The position numbers and the translations under genes were made by a program. The notes beneath the pieces were generated by a model that was given only the letters and a program-made list of their open reading frames with translations, did no database searches and was not told where the DNA came from. From Pseudomonas fluorescens (GTDB taxonomy: Bacteria; Pseudomonadota; Gammaproteobacteria; Pseudomonadales; Pseudomonadaceae), in assembly GCF_902497745.1 (NCBI RefSeq), contig NZ_CABVHJ010000004.1, positions 150,528 through 214,527 on the forward strand: a stretch of 64,000 nucleotides of DNA. The letters are read 5' to 3'. Within the stretch, counting starts at the first letter, position 1. Every line of letters begins with the position of its first letter. Shown here piece after piece: positions 47,386 to 55,743 of this stretch.

Positions 47386-49479
47386 TCAGAAACTGTAGGT
47401 GCCGGTCATTACGACGCTACGTGGCGCACCCGGTTGAATCTGATACTGGCTGGTCGCCGACGCGTAATACTCGCGATCGGTGATGTTGTTCAGCGCCGCG
47501 CGCAAATCCCAATCCTTCAAGCGGTAACCGACCAGCGCATCCCAGCGGCCATAACCTGGCAACACAGTGGTGTTGGCGTTGTCGGCATAACGTTGGCCAA
47601 CCAGGGTCAGACCGGTTTCGCCATACCAGCCCATCTCCGGTTTCCAGGTCAGGAACAGGCTGCCGTTGCGTTTGGCGACGTTGTTGATGCGCTTGCCTTC
47701 CAGGCCGTTGTTGTCCTTCTCGATCTTCGCGTCCTGCATGCCAACGCCACCGCGCACGTACCAGTTGCCGACGATGTTGCCGGTGGCCGTCAACTCGATC
47801 CCGCGCGAGCGCTGCAGGCCGGACATTACGGTCAGGGTCGGGTCGTTTGGATCGGTGGTACGGCGGTTATAGAGTTCCAGGTCATAGATCGCCAGCGTGG
47901 TGCTCAAACGGTCATCGAACCAGTCACTCTTCACGCCGATCTCTTTTTGCTTGGTCAGCTCGGGGCTGAGGTCGTTGGTGTTGCCGGCCGCGCCCGGCGT
48001 GATACCGATCAAACCGCCGCCGACTGGCGAAAACGTCTTCGACCACGAGGCGTAGAACGAGTGATTCTGCAACGGCGTCCAGACCAGACCCACGCGTGGG
48101 CTGGTGCTGTGGCTGTCGCGATCTTCAGAAATGTTGCGCAGCTTGTTGGTCGACTCGATATCGAAGGTGTCGTAGCGCAGGCCGCCGAGCACTTGCCATT
48201 GCTCGTTCAGGCGCAGTTGATCCTGCACGTAAACCGCACGGCTCTCTACTTCGGTGTGGCTGCTGCTCGAGACCTGCATGCTGCCGGTGTGGCGCAGATC
48301 GCGATTCGGCTTGAAGAGGTCGAGCGACGGTACCGGTTGCGCGCCCGGCGTTCTGCCGGTGGCGGCGTTGTACAGCGTCGGATCGCGGCGTTGGCTGCCG
48401 ATCTCGACGCCCGTGAGCAGGTGATGTTCAAGGCCGAAGGTATCGAATCCGCCCTCGAGTTCAACGTTGTTGTAGACGTTGCGGGTGGTCAGATCCTGCT
48501 GCCAGTGCTGGCGCGTGACCTTGTTGGTCGCCGGGGTGTAACCGGTCAGGTAGGTGTTGTCGAAATCACTGTCGAGCTTGAACACGCCGAGGGTCTGGCG
48601 CAGTTGCCAGTTGTCGTTGATTTCGTAAGTGAGTTTCGAGCGCAGCGATTGAGACTTGTCATCGATGAAGTCGTGATCGTTGCCATAGGTGGTGTCGCGC
48701 CCGACATCCGCCGGGCGCCCGTTGACGGCGGGGATGCCACGATCCGGGGTGCGGTTGTAGCGGCTGTATTCGTACTGCACCAGCCAGTTCAGATCCGGCG
48801 TCAGTTGCCAGCTCATCGACGGCGCGAACAGTTGGCGGTTGCCGCTGACGCCGTCGCGGAAGCTGTTTTCATCCATGTTGCCCATGTTCAGGCGCAGGCT
48901 GATGTTTTCGCTCGGATCAGTGCTGAGGTCGGCGTAGAGGCTGCGCAAATCTTCGCTGCCAGCCTGGGCCTCGATGGTCGAGCGACGGCCGAATTCCGGC
49001 ATCTTGCTCACGCGGTTGACGATCCCGCCCTGACTGCCACGGCCATACAGCACGGCGGCCGGGCCTTTGAGCACTTCGACGCGTTCGATGTTGTGCAGGT
49101 CGCGCTTGTATTGGCTGTCGTCGCGGATACCGTCCAGATAGAAGTCGTTGCTGGCATCGAAGCCGCGGATGCGCAGGCTGTCGAAGCGTGTATCGGCGCT
49201 GCTGCTGACGTTGGGCATGCCGCTCAAGGCGTCGGCGATGTCATTGGTGCCGTAGTTGGCGACGTTGGCGGTCTTGATCGAATCAATCGCCTGCGGCACA
49301 TAGCGCACGGGCGTCGAGGTGCGGGTTGCGGTGTTGCTGAGCCTCACGCGTGGGTCATCGGCTTGCGCTTCGGCGCTGATCGCGGTGGCGGGTAACTCGG
49401 TCGCGGAATAGACAAAACCGCTGGACAGAAAAGCAGAAAACCCAAGAGTGACGGGCGTAAGACGGAACGGGGCAGGCAT
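47386..49479 (-). CDS. TonB-dependent catecholate-siderophore receptor (Fiu-like)
   Basis: A 697-aa outer-membrane receptor. The signal peptide runs from PAPFRLTPVT to about SGFVYSA. The plug domain contains VRYVPQAIDSIKTANVANYGTNDIADAL, SLRIRGFD, FYLDGIRDDSQYKRDLHNIERVEVLKGPAAVLYGRG. A 22-strand barrel follows and ends in the C-terminal aromatic TYSF. Closest to Fiu/PiuA-type receptors for mono-catecholate siderophores. I start at ATG 49479, because the longer ATG at 49539 lies inside a candidate Fur box; however, that ATG has a good GGAAG site, so the start is not certain. No TonB box was located with confidence. Confidence 0.88.
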   Translation of the reverse strand: MPAPFRLTPVTLGFSAFLSSGFVYSATELPATAISAEAQADDPRVRLSNTATRTSTPVRYVPQAIDSIKTANVANYGTNDIADALSGMPNVSSSADTRFDSLRIRGFDASNDFYLDGIRDDSQYKRDLHNIERVEVLKGPAAVLYGRGSQGGIVNRVSKMPEFGRRSTIEAQAGSEDLRSLYADLSTDPSENISLRLNMGNMDENSFRDGVSGNRQLFAPSMSWQLTPDLNWLVQYEYSRYNRTPDRGIPAVNGRPADVGRDTTYGNDHDFIDDKSQSLRSKLTYEINDNWQLRQTLGVFKLDSDFDNTYLTGYTPATNKVTRQHWQQDLTTRNVYNNVELEGGFDTFGLEHHLLTGVEIGSQRRDPTLYNAATGRTPGAQPVPSLDLFKPNRDLRHTGSMQVSSSSHTEVESRAVYVQDQLRLNEQWQVLGGLRYDTFDIESTNKLRNISEDRDSHSTSPRVGLVWTPLQNHSFYASWSKTFSPVGGGLIGITPGAAGNTNDLSPELTKQKEIGVKSDWFDDRLSTTLAIYDLELYNRRTTDPNDPTLTVMSGLQRSRGIELTATGNIVGNWYVRGGVGMQDAKIEKDNNGLEGKRINNVAKRNGSLFLTWKPEMGWYGETGLTLVGQRYADNANTTVLPGYGRWDALVGYRLKDWDLRAALNNITDREYYASATSQYQIQPGAPRSVVMTGTYSF

Positions 49480-49524
49480 CTGAAAAGCGCATCCGAAAGG
49501 GTGGAAGAATTCGAGCGCGCGAAT

Positions 49525-49541
49525 GGTAATGCTTTGCATTT
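49525..49541 (-). promoter_or_regulatory. Candidate Fur box of the siderophore receptor
   Basis: On the minus strand AAATGCAAAGCATTACC matches the inner part of the Fur consensus AATGATAATCATTATC at about 12 of 16 positions. It lies 46 bases upstream of the chosen start, as expected for an iron-repressed receptor. Confidence 0.55.
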
Positions 49542-49735
49542 ACTTCCGTTAATTATTCCCTATAAGTTCCCCTGCGTTATTGTTTCAATTTGTGTCCATG
49601 TCGGCACAATCTGACCGGTCCGCCAATTCGTCCGATTCATGAAACAGACTGAAAGCCATTCCAGCGTTTTTCCGCATGAGTGCGGGGACTAATCTGCCGC
49701 CATCGATTTCCCTTACTTTTGCCGGAGTTTTCCCC

Positions 49736-50404
49736 ATGATTCTTCATTACATCTACGACCCGTTGTGTGGCTGGTGTTATGGCGCCAAGCCGCTGGTTGA
49801 AGCGGCGCAGGCTGTGTTGCCAGTGGTCGCCCATGCCGGGGGCATGATGAGTGGTGCCAATCGCCAACGGGTTTCTCCACAACTGCGCAATTACGTCATG
49901 CCCCACGACAGGCGCATTGCCGAATACACCGGCCAGCCTTTTGGCGAGGCGTATTTCGACTGTTTACTGCGCGATCACTCAGCGGTGTTCGATTCGACGC
50001 CACCGATTGCTGCGGTCATGGCGGCTGAAGCCATCGACGTCGGCGGTTTGCGCCTGCTGGGGCGGTTGCAGACGGCGCACTATGTGGAAGGGCGACGCAT
50101 TGCCGATTCAGCCGTGCTGTTGGAGTTGGCGATGCAGATGGGCTATGCGCAGGAAGATTTCCACATTGCGCTGGAGTCCGTTGACAGCGAGAGCCATATA
50201 AAAGCCAGTCGCCGGTTTCTGGCGCAATTGGGCGGTCAGGGTTTTCCGACCATGGCTCTAGAGCAGGACGGCACATTCCAGTTGGTCGACATCAGTCCCT
50301 GGCTGGGCAAGCCGCAGGCTTTTGCCGATTGGTTGAGACAAGCCATCGTCCTCGATGAGCCAGGTAAAGCCTCTGCACTTTGTGCTATCGACGGCTGTGC
50401 GTGA
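49736..50404 (+). CDS. DsbA-family thioredoxin-like protein
   Basis: A 222-aa cytoplasmic thiol oxidoreductase-type protein. The active site YDPLCGWCYGA (CGWC) is near the N-terminus, and the cis-Pro is in GFPTMALEQDG. It lacks a signal peptide, so it resembles FrnE/HCCA-isomerase-like DsbA relatives that act in the cytoplasm. Terminal CAIDGCA adds two more Cys. Start at ATG 49736. Partner unknown; divergent from the siderophore receptor. Confidence 0.86.
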   Translation: MILHYIYDPLCGWCYGAKPLVEAAQAVLPVVAHAGGMMSGANRQRVSPQLRNYVMPHDRRIAEYTGQPFGEAYFDCLLRDHSAVFDSTPPIAAVMAAEAIDVGGLRLLGRLQTAHYVEGRRIADSAVLLELAMQMGYAQEDFHIALESVDSESHIKASRRFLAQLGGQGFPTMALEQDGTFQLVDISPWLGKPQAFADWLRQAIVLDEPGKASALCAIDGCA

Positions 50405-50506
50405 TACGCACTGGATTCACTGGCTGCAAGCATTTCCCAGCAAGGAGTCAGCGCAAAATTTACGTTTCTTAGACGATTTTTACCTATTTAAAGACGATTC
50501 TTGAAA

Positions 50507-50536
50507 TTGACACATTGTTCAGGGCGCGGCTACGAT
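50507..50536 (+). promoter_or_regulatory. Sigma-70 promoter of the OprD leader
   Basis: TTGACA (50507-50512) and TACGAT (50531-50536) are separated by 18 bases. Transcription should begin near 50543. Confidence 0.6.
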
Positions 50537-50542
50537 TCGGCC

Positions 50543-50623
50543 CAACGCCTGTGGCCAACCGCCATGAATCAAAATAAGGAGCAGGCCCGCCATCACATTA
50601 TCGTGGGCGGGCCTTTTTGTTTC
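50543..50623 (+). ncRNA. Candidate small RNA or attenuated leader upstream of the OprD porin
   Basis: Between the promoter and the porin ATG (50702) lies a complete terminator hairpin, GGCCCGCC (50584-50591) paired with GGCGGGCC (50606-50613), followed by TTTTTGTTT. A transcript starting near 50543 would end at about 50623 unless termination is overridden. It contains an A-rich tract (ATGAATCAAAATAAGGAG) that could be an Hfq/Crc target. Confidence 0.5.
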
Positions 50624-50701
50624 GGGGTGAATAAAAGAGTGCAAAAGCGCCGTTTCCGCCGTTCGACACAGCGCGTTTCAACCCGTAATAAGGAAAACAA
50701 A

Positions 50702-52006
50702 ATGTTGAACAAGCGAATCAGTCTGATCGCACTGGGGATGTTGAGCGCCACTCAGGCCATGGCTAACGACCAGGCCGAGTCCAAGGGTTTTGTAGAAGAC
50801 AGCAGCCTCAAAGTGCTGCTGCGCAATGCCTACATCAATCGGGATTACAAAGACGGCAACAAAGACAAGGCCGAGTGGGGCCAAGCGGCCATCGGTACGT
50901 TTTCGTCCGGCTTCACCCAAGGCACCGTGGGTGTCGGTGTCGACGCTTTCGGTCTGTACGCACTGCGTCTGGACGGCGGCAAGGGCCGCAGCGGCGCCGG
51001 TGGTATCGATTTCTTCAAGCAAGAAAATGACGGTCGCGCGAACCATGACATAGCGAAGGGCGGTGCAGCGGTGAAGTTCCGCTTCTCCAACACCGTGTTG
51101 ACCTACGGCGACCAGATGCCGGCCCTGCCGGTGCTGAGCTACGACAATGTGCGTCTGCTGCCGGAAAGCTACACCGGTACCCTGATCACTTCCAAAGAGA
51201 TCAAAGGTCTGGAACTGAACGCCGGTCGTTTCACCGCCGAATCGCGCAAGAGCGACGAAGGCCGTGACAGCGGTGGTCTGAAGTCGATCAACGTGTTGGG
51301 CGGTAGCTACCAGTTCACCGAGAACTTCAAAGGCGCGTTGTACGCTTCCGACGTCGAAGACGTATTGAAGAAACAATACGTGAACGCCAACTACGTGTTG
51401 CCGTTCAACAAGGATCAGTCGCTGACCCTGGACTTCAACGGTTACCGCACCAAGCTCGACAGCTCGTACGTTCGCGAAAACACCATTCCCGGTGAAAGCA
51501 TCGTGACCGGCCGCGACAACAAGATCTGGAGCTTGGCCGCGACATTCGCCACTGGCCCGCACTCGTTCACCGTGGCGCACCAGCGTTCCACCGGCGACAG
51601 CAACCTGGGCTACGCCTATGGCGGTTACCAGAAAGATCAACACCGTGTCGGCGATGGCGGTAACTCCATCTACCTGGCCAACTCCTACTGGTCCGACTTC
51701 AACGCTGAAGACGAACGTAGCTGGCAATTGGGCTACGGCCTCGACTTCGGCGCATTCGGCGTGCCGGGTCTGAGCTACAACTTTGCCTACGTGCGTGGCG
51801 ACAACATCACCACGTCTACCAGCGAAGGCGGCACCGAGCGCGAGATCTTCAATCAGTTCAAATACGTCGTGCAGTCTGGCCCGGCCAAAGACCTGAGCGT
51901 GAAGCTGCGCAGCTCGATCCTGCGTGTTTCGCAGAAATCCAGCGAGTACAACGTCAGCGGTAACGAACTGCGTGTATTCGTGGATTATCCGATCAACATC
52001 TTCTGA
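50702..52006 (+). CDS. OprD-family outer-membrane porin
   Basis: A 434-aa substrate-specific porin of the Pseudomonas OprD/Occ family. The signal peptide ends near ATQAMAND. The body shows alternating beta-strand character with the family segments SSLKVLLRNAYINRDYKD, EWGQAAIGTFSSGFTQGTVGVGVDAFGLYALRLDGG and the C-terminal VSGNELRVFVDYPINIF. The substrate is probably an amino acid or small acid, as for OprE/OpdX members. The A-rich ribosome region (AATAAGGAAAACAAA) may be a Crc/Hfq control point. A terminator follows. Confidence 0.9.
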   Translation: MLNKRISLIALGMLSATQAMANDQAESKGFVEDSSLKVLLRNAYINRDYKDGNKDKAEWGQAAIGTFSSGFTQGTVGVGVDAFGLYALRLDGGKGRSGAGGIDFFKQENDGRANHDIAKGGAAVKFRFSNTVLTYGDQMPALPVLSYDNVRLLPESYTGTLITSKEIKGLELNAGRFTAESRKSDEGRDSGGLKSINVLGGSYQFTENFKGALYASDVEDVLKKQYVNANYVLPFNKDQSLTLDFNGYRTKLDSSYVRENTIPGESIVTGRDNKIWSLAATFATGPHSFTVAHQRSTGDSNLGYAYGGYQKDQHRVGDGGNSIYLANSYWSDFNAEDERSWQLGYGLDFGAFGVPGLSYNFAYVRGDNITTSTSEGGTEREIFNQFKYVVQSGPAKDLSVKLRSSILRVSQKSSEYNVSGNELRVFVDYPINIF

Positions 52007-52033
52007 TGCCTGATCAAGTGTAAGAAACATGAG

Positions 52034-52063
52034 AAAAACCCCGACTGGTTCGGGGTTTTTTTT
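52034..52063 (+). terminator. Terminator of the OprD porin
   Basis: AAAAACCCCGA/TCGGGGTTTTTTTT hairpin, 28 bases after the stop. Confidence 0.92.
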
Positions 52064-52238
52064 CGACGGTTTTTCGATGGAAACCGGAAAAAACCGGTGT
52101 TTTTGTCATGTAAAAGTTGTTTTCAGGTGACTGCAAACGCCGTTTCAAACAGGGCTTTAAATGCCTGAAATTCTTTCTCATGGACGCAAATTCTCCACCT
52201 AATAGATTAGGCCGCTCAACGCAGCGGAGAATTTGGTA

Positions 52239-52985
52239 ATGATCGTTTTGAACAGAGAAGTGGGCGAATCGCTACGGCGCGACAAATATGTCAACGTCCA
52301 GGGTGGTGACTTCAATCTCTACGGTCATTTTGCCGACTTCGTCAGACTGACCAAAAGTTGGGAAAACATGGAGCCTGACAGTTACTACGGTCAGGCCGAA
52401 GCCGGCATGCGTTACCGTCGTTACAGCGACTTTGAGTACAACCCGAAGACGCGCGAGTTGAAGCAACTCGAACATCGCGCCTATGTGCAATCCAAGGAAA
52501 ACAACGCCTATGTCGGCGGCCTGGTGCGGCACTTTCAGGACTTTTCCGATGAAGTGATTACTTCGCCGGTGATGCGCAGCCTGATCGACACCGATTTTGA
52601 AGTGTACAAAAGCGTACTGCCGGAAGAGCTGCACGATGAAATCTGGCAGTGCCAGATCCATCAGATCCGCATCGAGATCAAACCCGGCAAGCAGTTGGAA
52701 ATCACTCCGGAAGGGATCCACTGCGATGGCTATCCATTCAGTGGTGTGCACTTCTGGGGCCGCAACAATGTCGAGGGCGCGGAGAGTCGTCTGTACGACA
52801 TCCACGAGCACCAATTGGCGTCGACCACCTACCAGGAAATTCTCGACACCACTTACTTTCTCGACCGCGACATGCGCCACTACGTGACGCCAGCGCGCAA
52901 CAATCACACCCATGCCATGGCGTATCGGCAGATTCTGGCGATTTCCTTCTCGCGGCCCGGGACCGCTTTCGACATTGTTCGCTAA
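52239..52985 (+). CDS. 2OG-Fe(II) dioxygenase, amino-acid hydroxylase (IDO) type
   Basis: A 248-aa dioxygenase of the PF10014 type, whose characterised members hydroxylate free aliphatic L-amino acids such as isoleucine, leucine and methionine. The metal-binding His161-x-Asp163 is in EGIHCDGYPFSGVHF, and the distal His is probably His214 in DRDMRHYVTPARNNH. Length fits the family (240-250 aa). GGAG stands nine bases before ATG 52239. It is the first gene of an operon with a GNAT acetyltransferase and the AzlCD exporter. The substrate is inferred from the family and from AzlCD, not proven. Confidence 0.82.
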   Translation: MIVLNREVGESLRRDKYVNVQGGDFNLYGHFADFVRLTKSWENMEPDSYYGQAEAGMRYRRYSDFEYNPKTRELKQLEHRAYVQSKENNAYVGGLVRHFQDFSDEVITSPVMRSLIDTDFEVYKSVLPEELHDEIWQCQIHQIRIEIKPGKQLEITPEGIHCDGYPFSGVHFWGRNNVEGAESRLYDIHEHQLASTTYQEILDTTYFLDRDMRHYVTPARNNHTHAMAYRQILAISFSRPGTAFDIVR

Positions 52986-53442
52986 TCAGATCACCCCAAT
53001 CGACGGCGTCGAGTGCTCGACGCCGGTGGTGCTGCGACGCGCCACGGCCAAGGATGCGCAGCGCATGGAGCGCTTCTTCCGCCAGTTCGACGAAGTGTCC
53101 TTCTGCGAATGGCAGGACGCCAAGTGCCTGCGCGGCGTGCTGATCCAGAAAACCACCACGGCGTATCTCGCCTTCGATGTGGACGGCGAAATCGTCGGCG
53201 CAGTGCTGGGCGGCATGCTCGGCAGTCGCGGCACCATCAATCATCTGGCAGTCAGCCCGCGCTATCGCAGTCAGGGTGTCGGTCAACGGCTGGTTGAAGC
53301 GGCCTCATCCGATATGAAACGGGTCGGAGTGTTGCGGATGTTTCTGTTCGTCGACGATGCTAACCTCGCGGGCAAGCGTTTTTGGACCGCCCAGGGTTTT
53401 TGCGAGCCTCATGGCGAACGGACATTTGAGAGGGATCTATGA
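52975..53442 (+). CDS. GNAT-family N-acetyltransferase
   Basis: A 155-aa acetyltransferase. The acetyl-CoA loop is seen in HLAVSPRYRSQGVGQRLVEAA (R/Q-x-x-G-x-G), followed by a C-terminal AGKRFWTAQGFCEP motif. A TTG at 52975 is the likely start, because no ATG precedes the conserved LRRATAKDAQRM; the gene then overlaps the dioxygenase by 11 bases. It overlaps azlC by four bases. The acceptor substrate is unknown but could be the hydroxylated amino acid or a metabolite exported by AzlCD. Confidence 0.78.
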   Translation: MFANQITPIDGVECSTPVVLRRATAKDAQRMERFFRQFDEVSFCEWQDAKCLRGVLIQKTTTAYLAFDVDGEIVGAVLGGMLGSRGTINHLAVSPRYRSQGVGQRLVEAASSDMKRVGVLRMFLFVDDANLAGKRFWTAQGFCEPHGERTFERDL

Positions 53443-54155
53443 ATGAAACGTCCGGCAGTGCGCCGTTGATGGCTGCCCATCAGCCATCGCGCACGTTTGC
53501 CGAAGCCAGCCCGGTGGTCGCCGGGTATTTCACGGTGTCATTCGTGTTCGGGCTGATGGCCGTCAACGCCGGGTTGCCGATGTGGCTGCCGGTGGCGATG
53601 TGCTTGTTTGTGTATGCCGGCGCATCGCAATTCGCCGCGTTGGCGCTGATCTCCAGCGGCGCTTCGCTGACCACCATTGTGCTGACCACGTTCCTGATCA
53701 ACGCGCGACACATGTTGATGTCGGTTTATATGGCCAAGGCCCTGCGCGCACTCGGTTTGAGCCGCATGGAGCGCTGGGCTTATGCCGGTGGTCTGACCGA
53801 TGAATCCTTCGCGTTCCACAGCGTCAAACTCGGCACTGGCGCGCCAGTCAATGTGCGCTATTTGATCGGCTTCAACCTGTTCTGCCACACCTCGTGGGTG
53901 CTTGGCGGTTTGCTCGGCGCGGTCTGCGCGCAGTACGCGGCGCACCTGATCAAATATCAGCTCGACTACGCACTGACGGCGATGATGCTCTACGTGCTGG
54001 TGTCGCTGTGCAATACGCGCAACAAACTCATCGCCGCCGGGGCTGCGGTGCTGTGCATGGGCGCGCTGAGCCTCGTCGGTAGCTCGCCGTTCAATGTGTT
54101 TATCGCCACGTTTGTGGGCTGCGGAGTGGGTGTATGCCTGACCAAACGTTCCTGA
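53439..54155 (+). CDS. azlC: Branched-chain amino-acid exporter subunit AzlC
   Basis: A 238-aa inner-membrane protein with at least five hydrophobic segments. FVYAGASQFAALALISSGAS and LINARHMLMSVYMA are the family signature. Together with AzlD it exports branched-chain amino acids and, in BrnFE-like systems, methionine. The ATG overlaps the GNAT stop (ATGA), and its 3' end overlaps azlD by 22 bases. Confidence 0.93.
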   Translation: MNETSGSAPLMAAHQPSRTFAEASPVVAGYFTVSFVFGLMAVNAGLPMWLPVAMCLFVYAGASQFAALALISSGASLTTIVLTTFLINARHMLMSVYMAKALRALGLSRMERWAYAGGLTDESFAFHSVKLGTGAPVNVRYLIGFNLFCHTSWVLGGLLGAVCAQYAAHLIKYQLDYALTAMMLYVLVSLCNTRNKLIAAGAAVLCMGALSLVGSSPFNVFIATFVGCGVGVCLTKRS

Positions 54156-54451
54156 TTCTGGTGGTTGCGCTGATGATGGCCGTGACCTTTCTGCCACGCG
54201 CCTTGCCACTGCAAGTCAACACCGAGCACTGGCCGCCGTTTATTGCGCGAGCGCTGGAATACCTGCCGGTGGCGATCGTCGCTGCGATCAGCCTGACACC
54301 CCTGTTGATCAAGGATCAGCACATACAGCTCGATCGCCCGGAATTCTATGCCGCAATTCCGACGTTGTTATGTGCGTATTTCAGCAAAAACCTCTTTCTC
54401 AGTGTGGCGGTTGGGACGGCTGCGTACATTGCGCTCGGCTCGTTCATGTAA
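54134..54451 (+). CDS. azlD: Branched-chain amino-acid exporter subunit AzlD
   Basis: A 105-aa membrane protein with four hydrophobic segments (FLILVVALMMAVTFLPRALPL, LPVAIVAAISLTPLLI), typical of AzlD/BrnE small subunits. It starts inside azlC and ends inside the antisense lysR gene, which it overlaps by 84 bases. The MPDQTFLILVV start is in good context. It completes the exporter. Confidence 0.92.
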   Translation: MPDQTFLILVVALMMAVTFLPRALPLQVNTEHWPPFIARALEYLPVAIVAAISLTPLLIKDQHIQLDRPEFYAAIPTLLCAYFSKNLFLSVAVGTAAYIALGSFM

Positions 54452-55294
54452 CGGCAGATCGACAACGTCGCTCAGCGCCTGGCTCGACAACTCCGGATTG
54501 TTCACCGCCAGGCGTACTTCGAGGAAATCCTCGAACCCGGGGAAAATCGTCAGACCGTTCTTCTGCGCGGCCTCACGGGAGACCATGCCGACCGCATCCA
54601 TCTGCGTGATCAGCGACAGCGTCAACGTTTCACTGCACGAATAGACCATGCGCTGGCCGTTCTCGTGATTGCCCAGCCCAGCGTCGAGAAAGCGCAAAAA
54701 GCTGTGGGAATACGGACAATCTTCCGCAGGACGTACCTGAAACTTATTGCCCAGCAACGTCAGCGGATCGTTCTCCTGGCCGCAATGTGCACCGACCACC
54801 TGCACCTGCACATCGGGCAGGACGATGCTCGGCAAACCCGGCCGCTGCGGACCGATCAGCACCGCAAGATCAAAGTCCTCATTTTTCAGCTTGCTGAGGT
54901 TTTCCATCGACTCGGCGTAGCTGAATTCCATCTGATAATCGGGAAACACCTCGATCAGGCGTCCGATCATTCGCCGGTTGAAGTCCGGCGACAAGGTGTT
55001 GTTCAACGCAACCTTCAACGTGCGCTGGCCCGGCACTTTCAGCGCCTCGACTTTTTCTTCCATCTGTCGCGTGGCAATCAGCACTTTGTCCATATAGGGC
55101 GTCAGCTCAGTGCCTTGCGGCGTCAGCGTGAGCCCTTTGTTGGAACGTCGAAACAAGCGGAAACCGAACTGCTCTTCGACCTTGTTCAACTGCGCGGCCA
55201 ACGCCTGCACAGTCAGGCACGAATGCTCGGCTGCGGCCGACAATGAGCCGGTCTGCACGATGCGCATGAGGTTGCGTAAGGTTCTGCTATCCAT
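54368..55294 (-). CDS. LysR-family regulator convergent with azlD
   Basis: A 308-aa LTTR. The DNA-binding domain is LRNLMRIVQTGSLSAAAEHSCLTVQALAAQLNKVEEQFGFRLFRR, followed by an effector domain (LKVALNNTLSPDFNRRMIGRLIE, LAVLIGPQRPG). ATG 55294 has AGAGGG upstream. Its last 28 codons overlap azlD in antisense; the true conserved domain ends before that (about VVDLPLHE), so the tail may be an extension. It could regulate the dioxygenase-azlCD operon. Confidence 0.88.
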   Translation of the reverse strand: MDSRTLRNLMRIVQTGSLSAAAEHSCLTVQALAAQLNKVEEQFGFRLFRRSNKGLTLTPQGTELTPYMDKVLIATRQMEEKVEALKVPGQRTLKVALNNTLSPDFNRRMIGRLIEVFPDYQMEFSYAESMENLSKLKNEDFDLAVLIGPQRPGLPSIVLPDVQVQVVGAHCGQENDPLTLLGNKFQVRPAEDCPYSHSFLRFLDAGLGNHENGQRMVYSCSETLTLSLITQMDAVGMVSREAAQKNGLTIFPGFEDFLEVRLAVNNPELSSQALSDVVDLPLHERAERNVRSRPNRHTEKEVFAEIRT

Positions 55295-55743
55295 GGGTAA
55301 TGCCCTCTGAAGTGGGCTGGGTATTGTTGTTTACGAGACTGCCGGTCAGGCGCCATATGCTGGCTATATTCCTGTACCTGAGCATAGTTGTCGCGGGTTT
55401 AGTAGCGAATTGATGTCCTCGCCGATGGCTGGAGGCTGACACAGGATCGGGGTTTTTGGTGACGTGGGGGTGATGGGGGTCAAAAAAAGTGCCCGGATTG
55501 AAGGGTCCGGGCACTTTTTTTCGTTTGGAATCTAATAGCTGTGGCGATTTTTCCCACATTCGTTCGGCAGCAATCCTTCCCGATACCAGAAGCGTCCGAT
55601 TGCAAACGAGGATGTAGCTGATTTACCCCGCCGCCAAAACCCAGCGAAATATGGACTTGTTACTTCGAGGATTTTGTTAAGGCCGAATCTATTGGAATTA
55701 AGGATATTTCCGCCTAGCGAAGGCGCGACCGGGTGGGGTACCA
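55295..55743. other. Gap with one terminator and a doubtful minus-strand frame
   Basis: No plus-strand gene is supported. A minus-strand frame at 55532-55744 (70 aa, TTG start, containing AGFWRRGKSATSSFAIGRF) stops ten bases before the terminator at 55482-55521, so a minus-strand gene or gene remnant probably ended here. I cannot name it. In one forward frame the segment KPSEIWTCYFEDFVKAESIG resembles the toxin domain downstream and may be a decayed copy. Confidence 0.45.
55482..55521. terminator. Strong bidirectional terminator
   Basis: AGTGCCCGGA/TCCGGGCACT stem with A-run and T-run on either side. Its position fits a minus-strand transcript ending before lysR. Confidence 0.88.
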
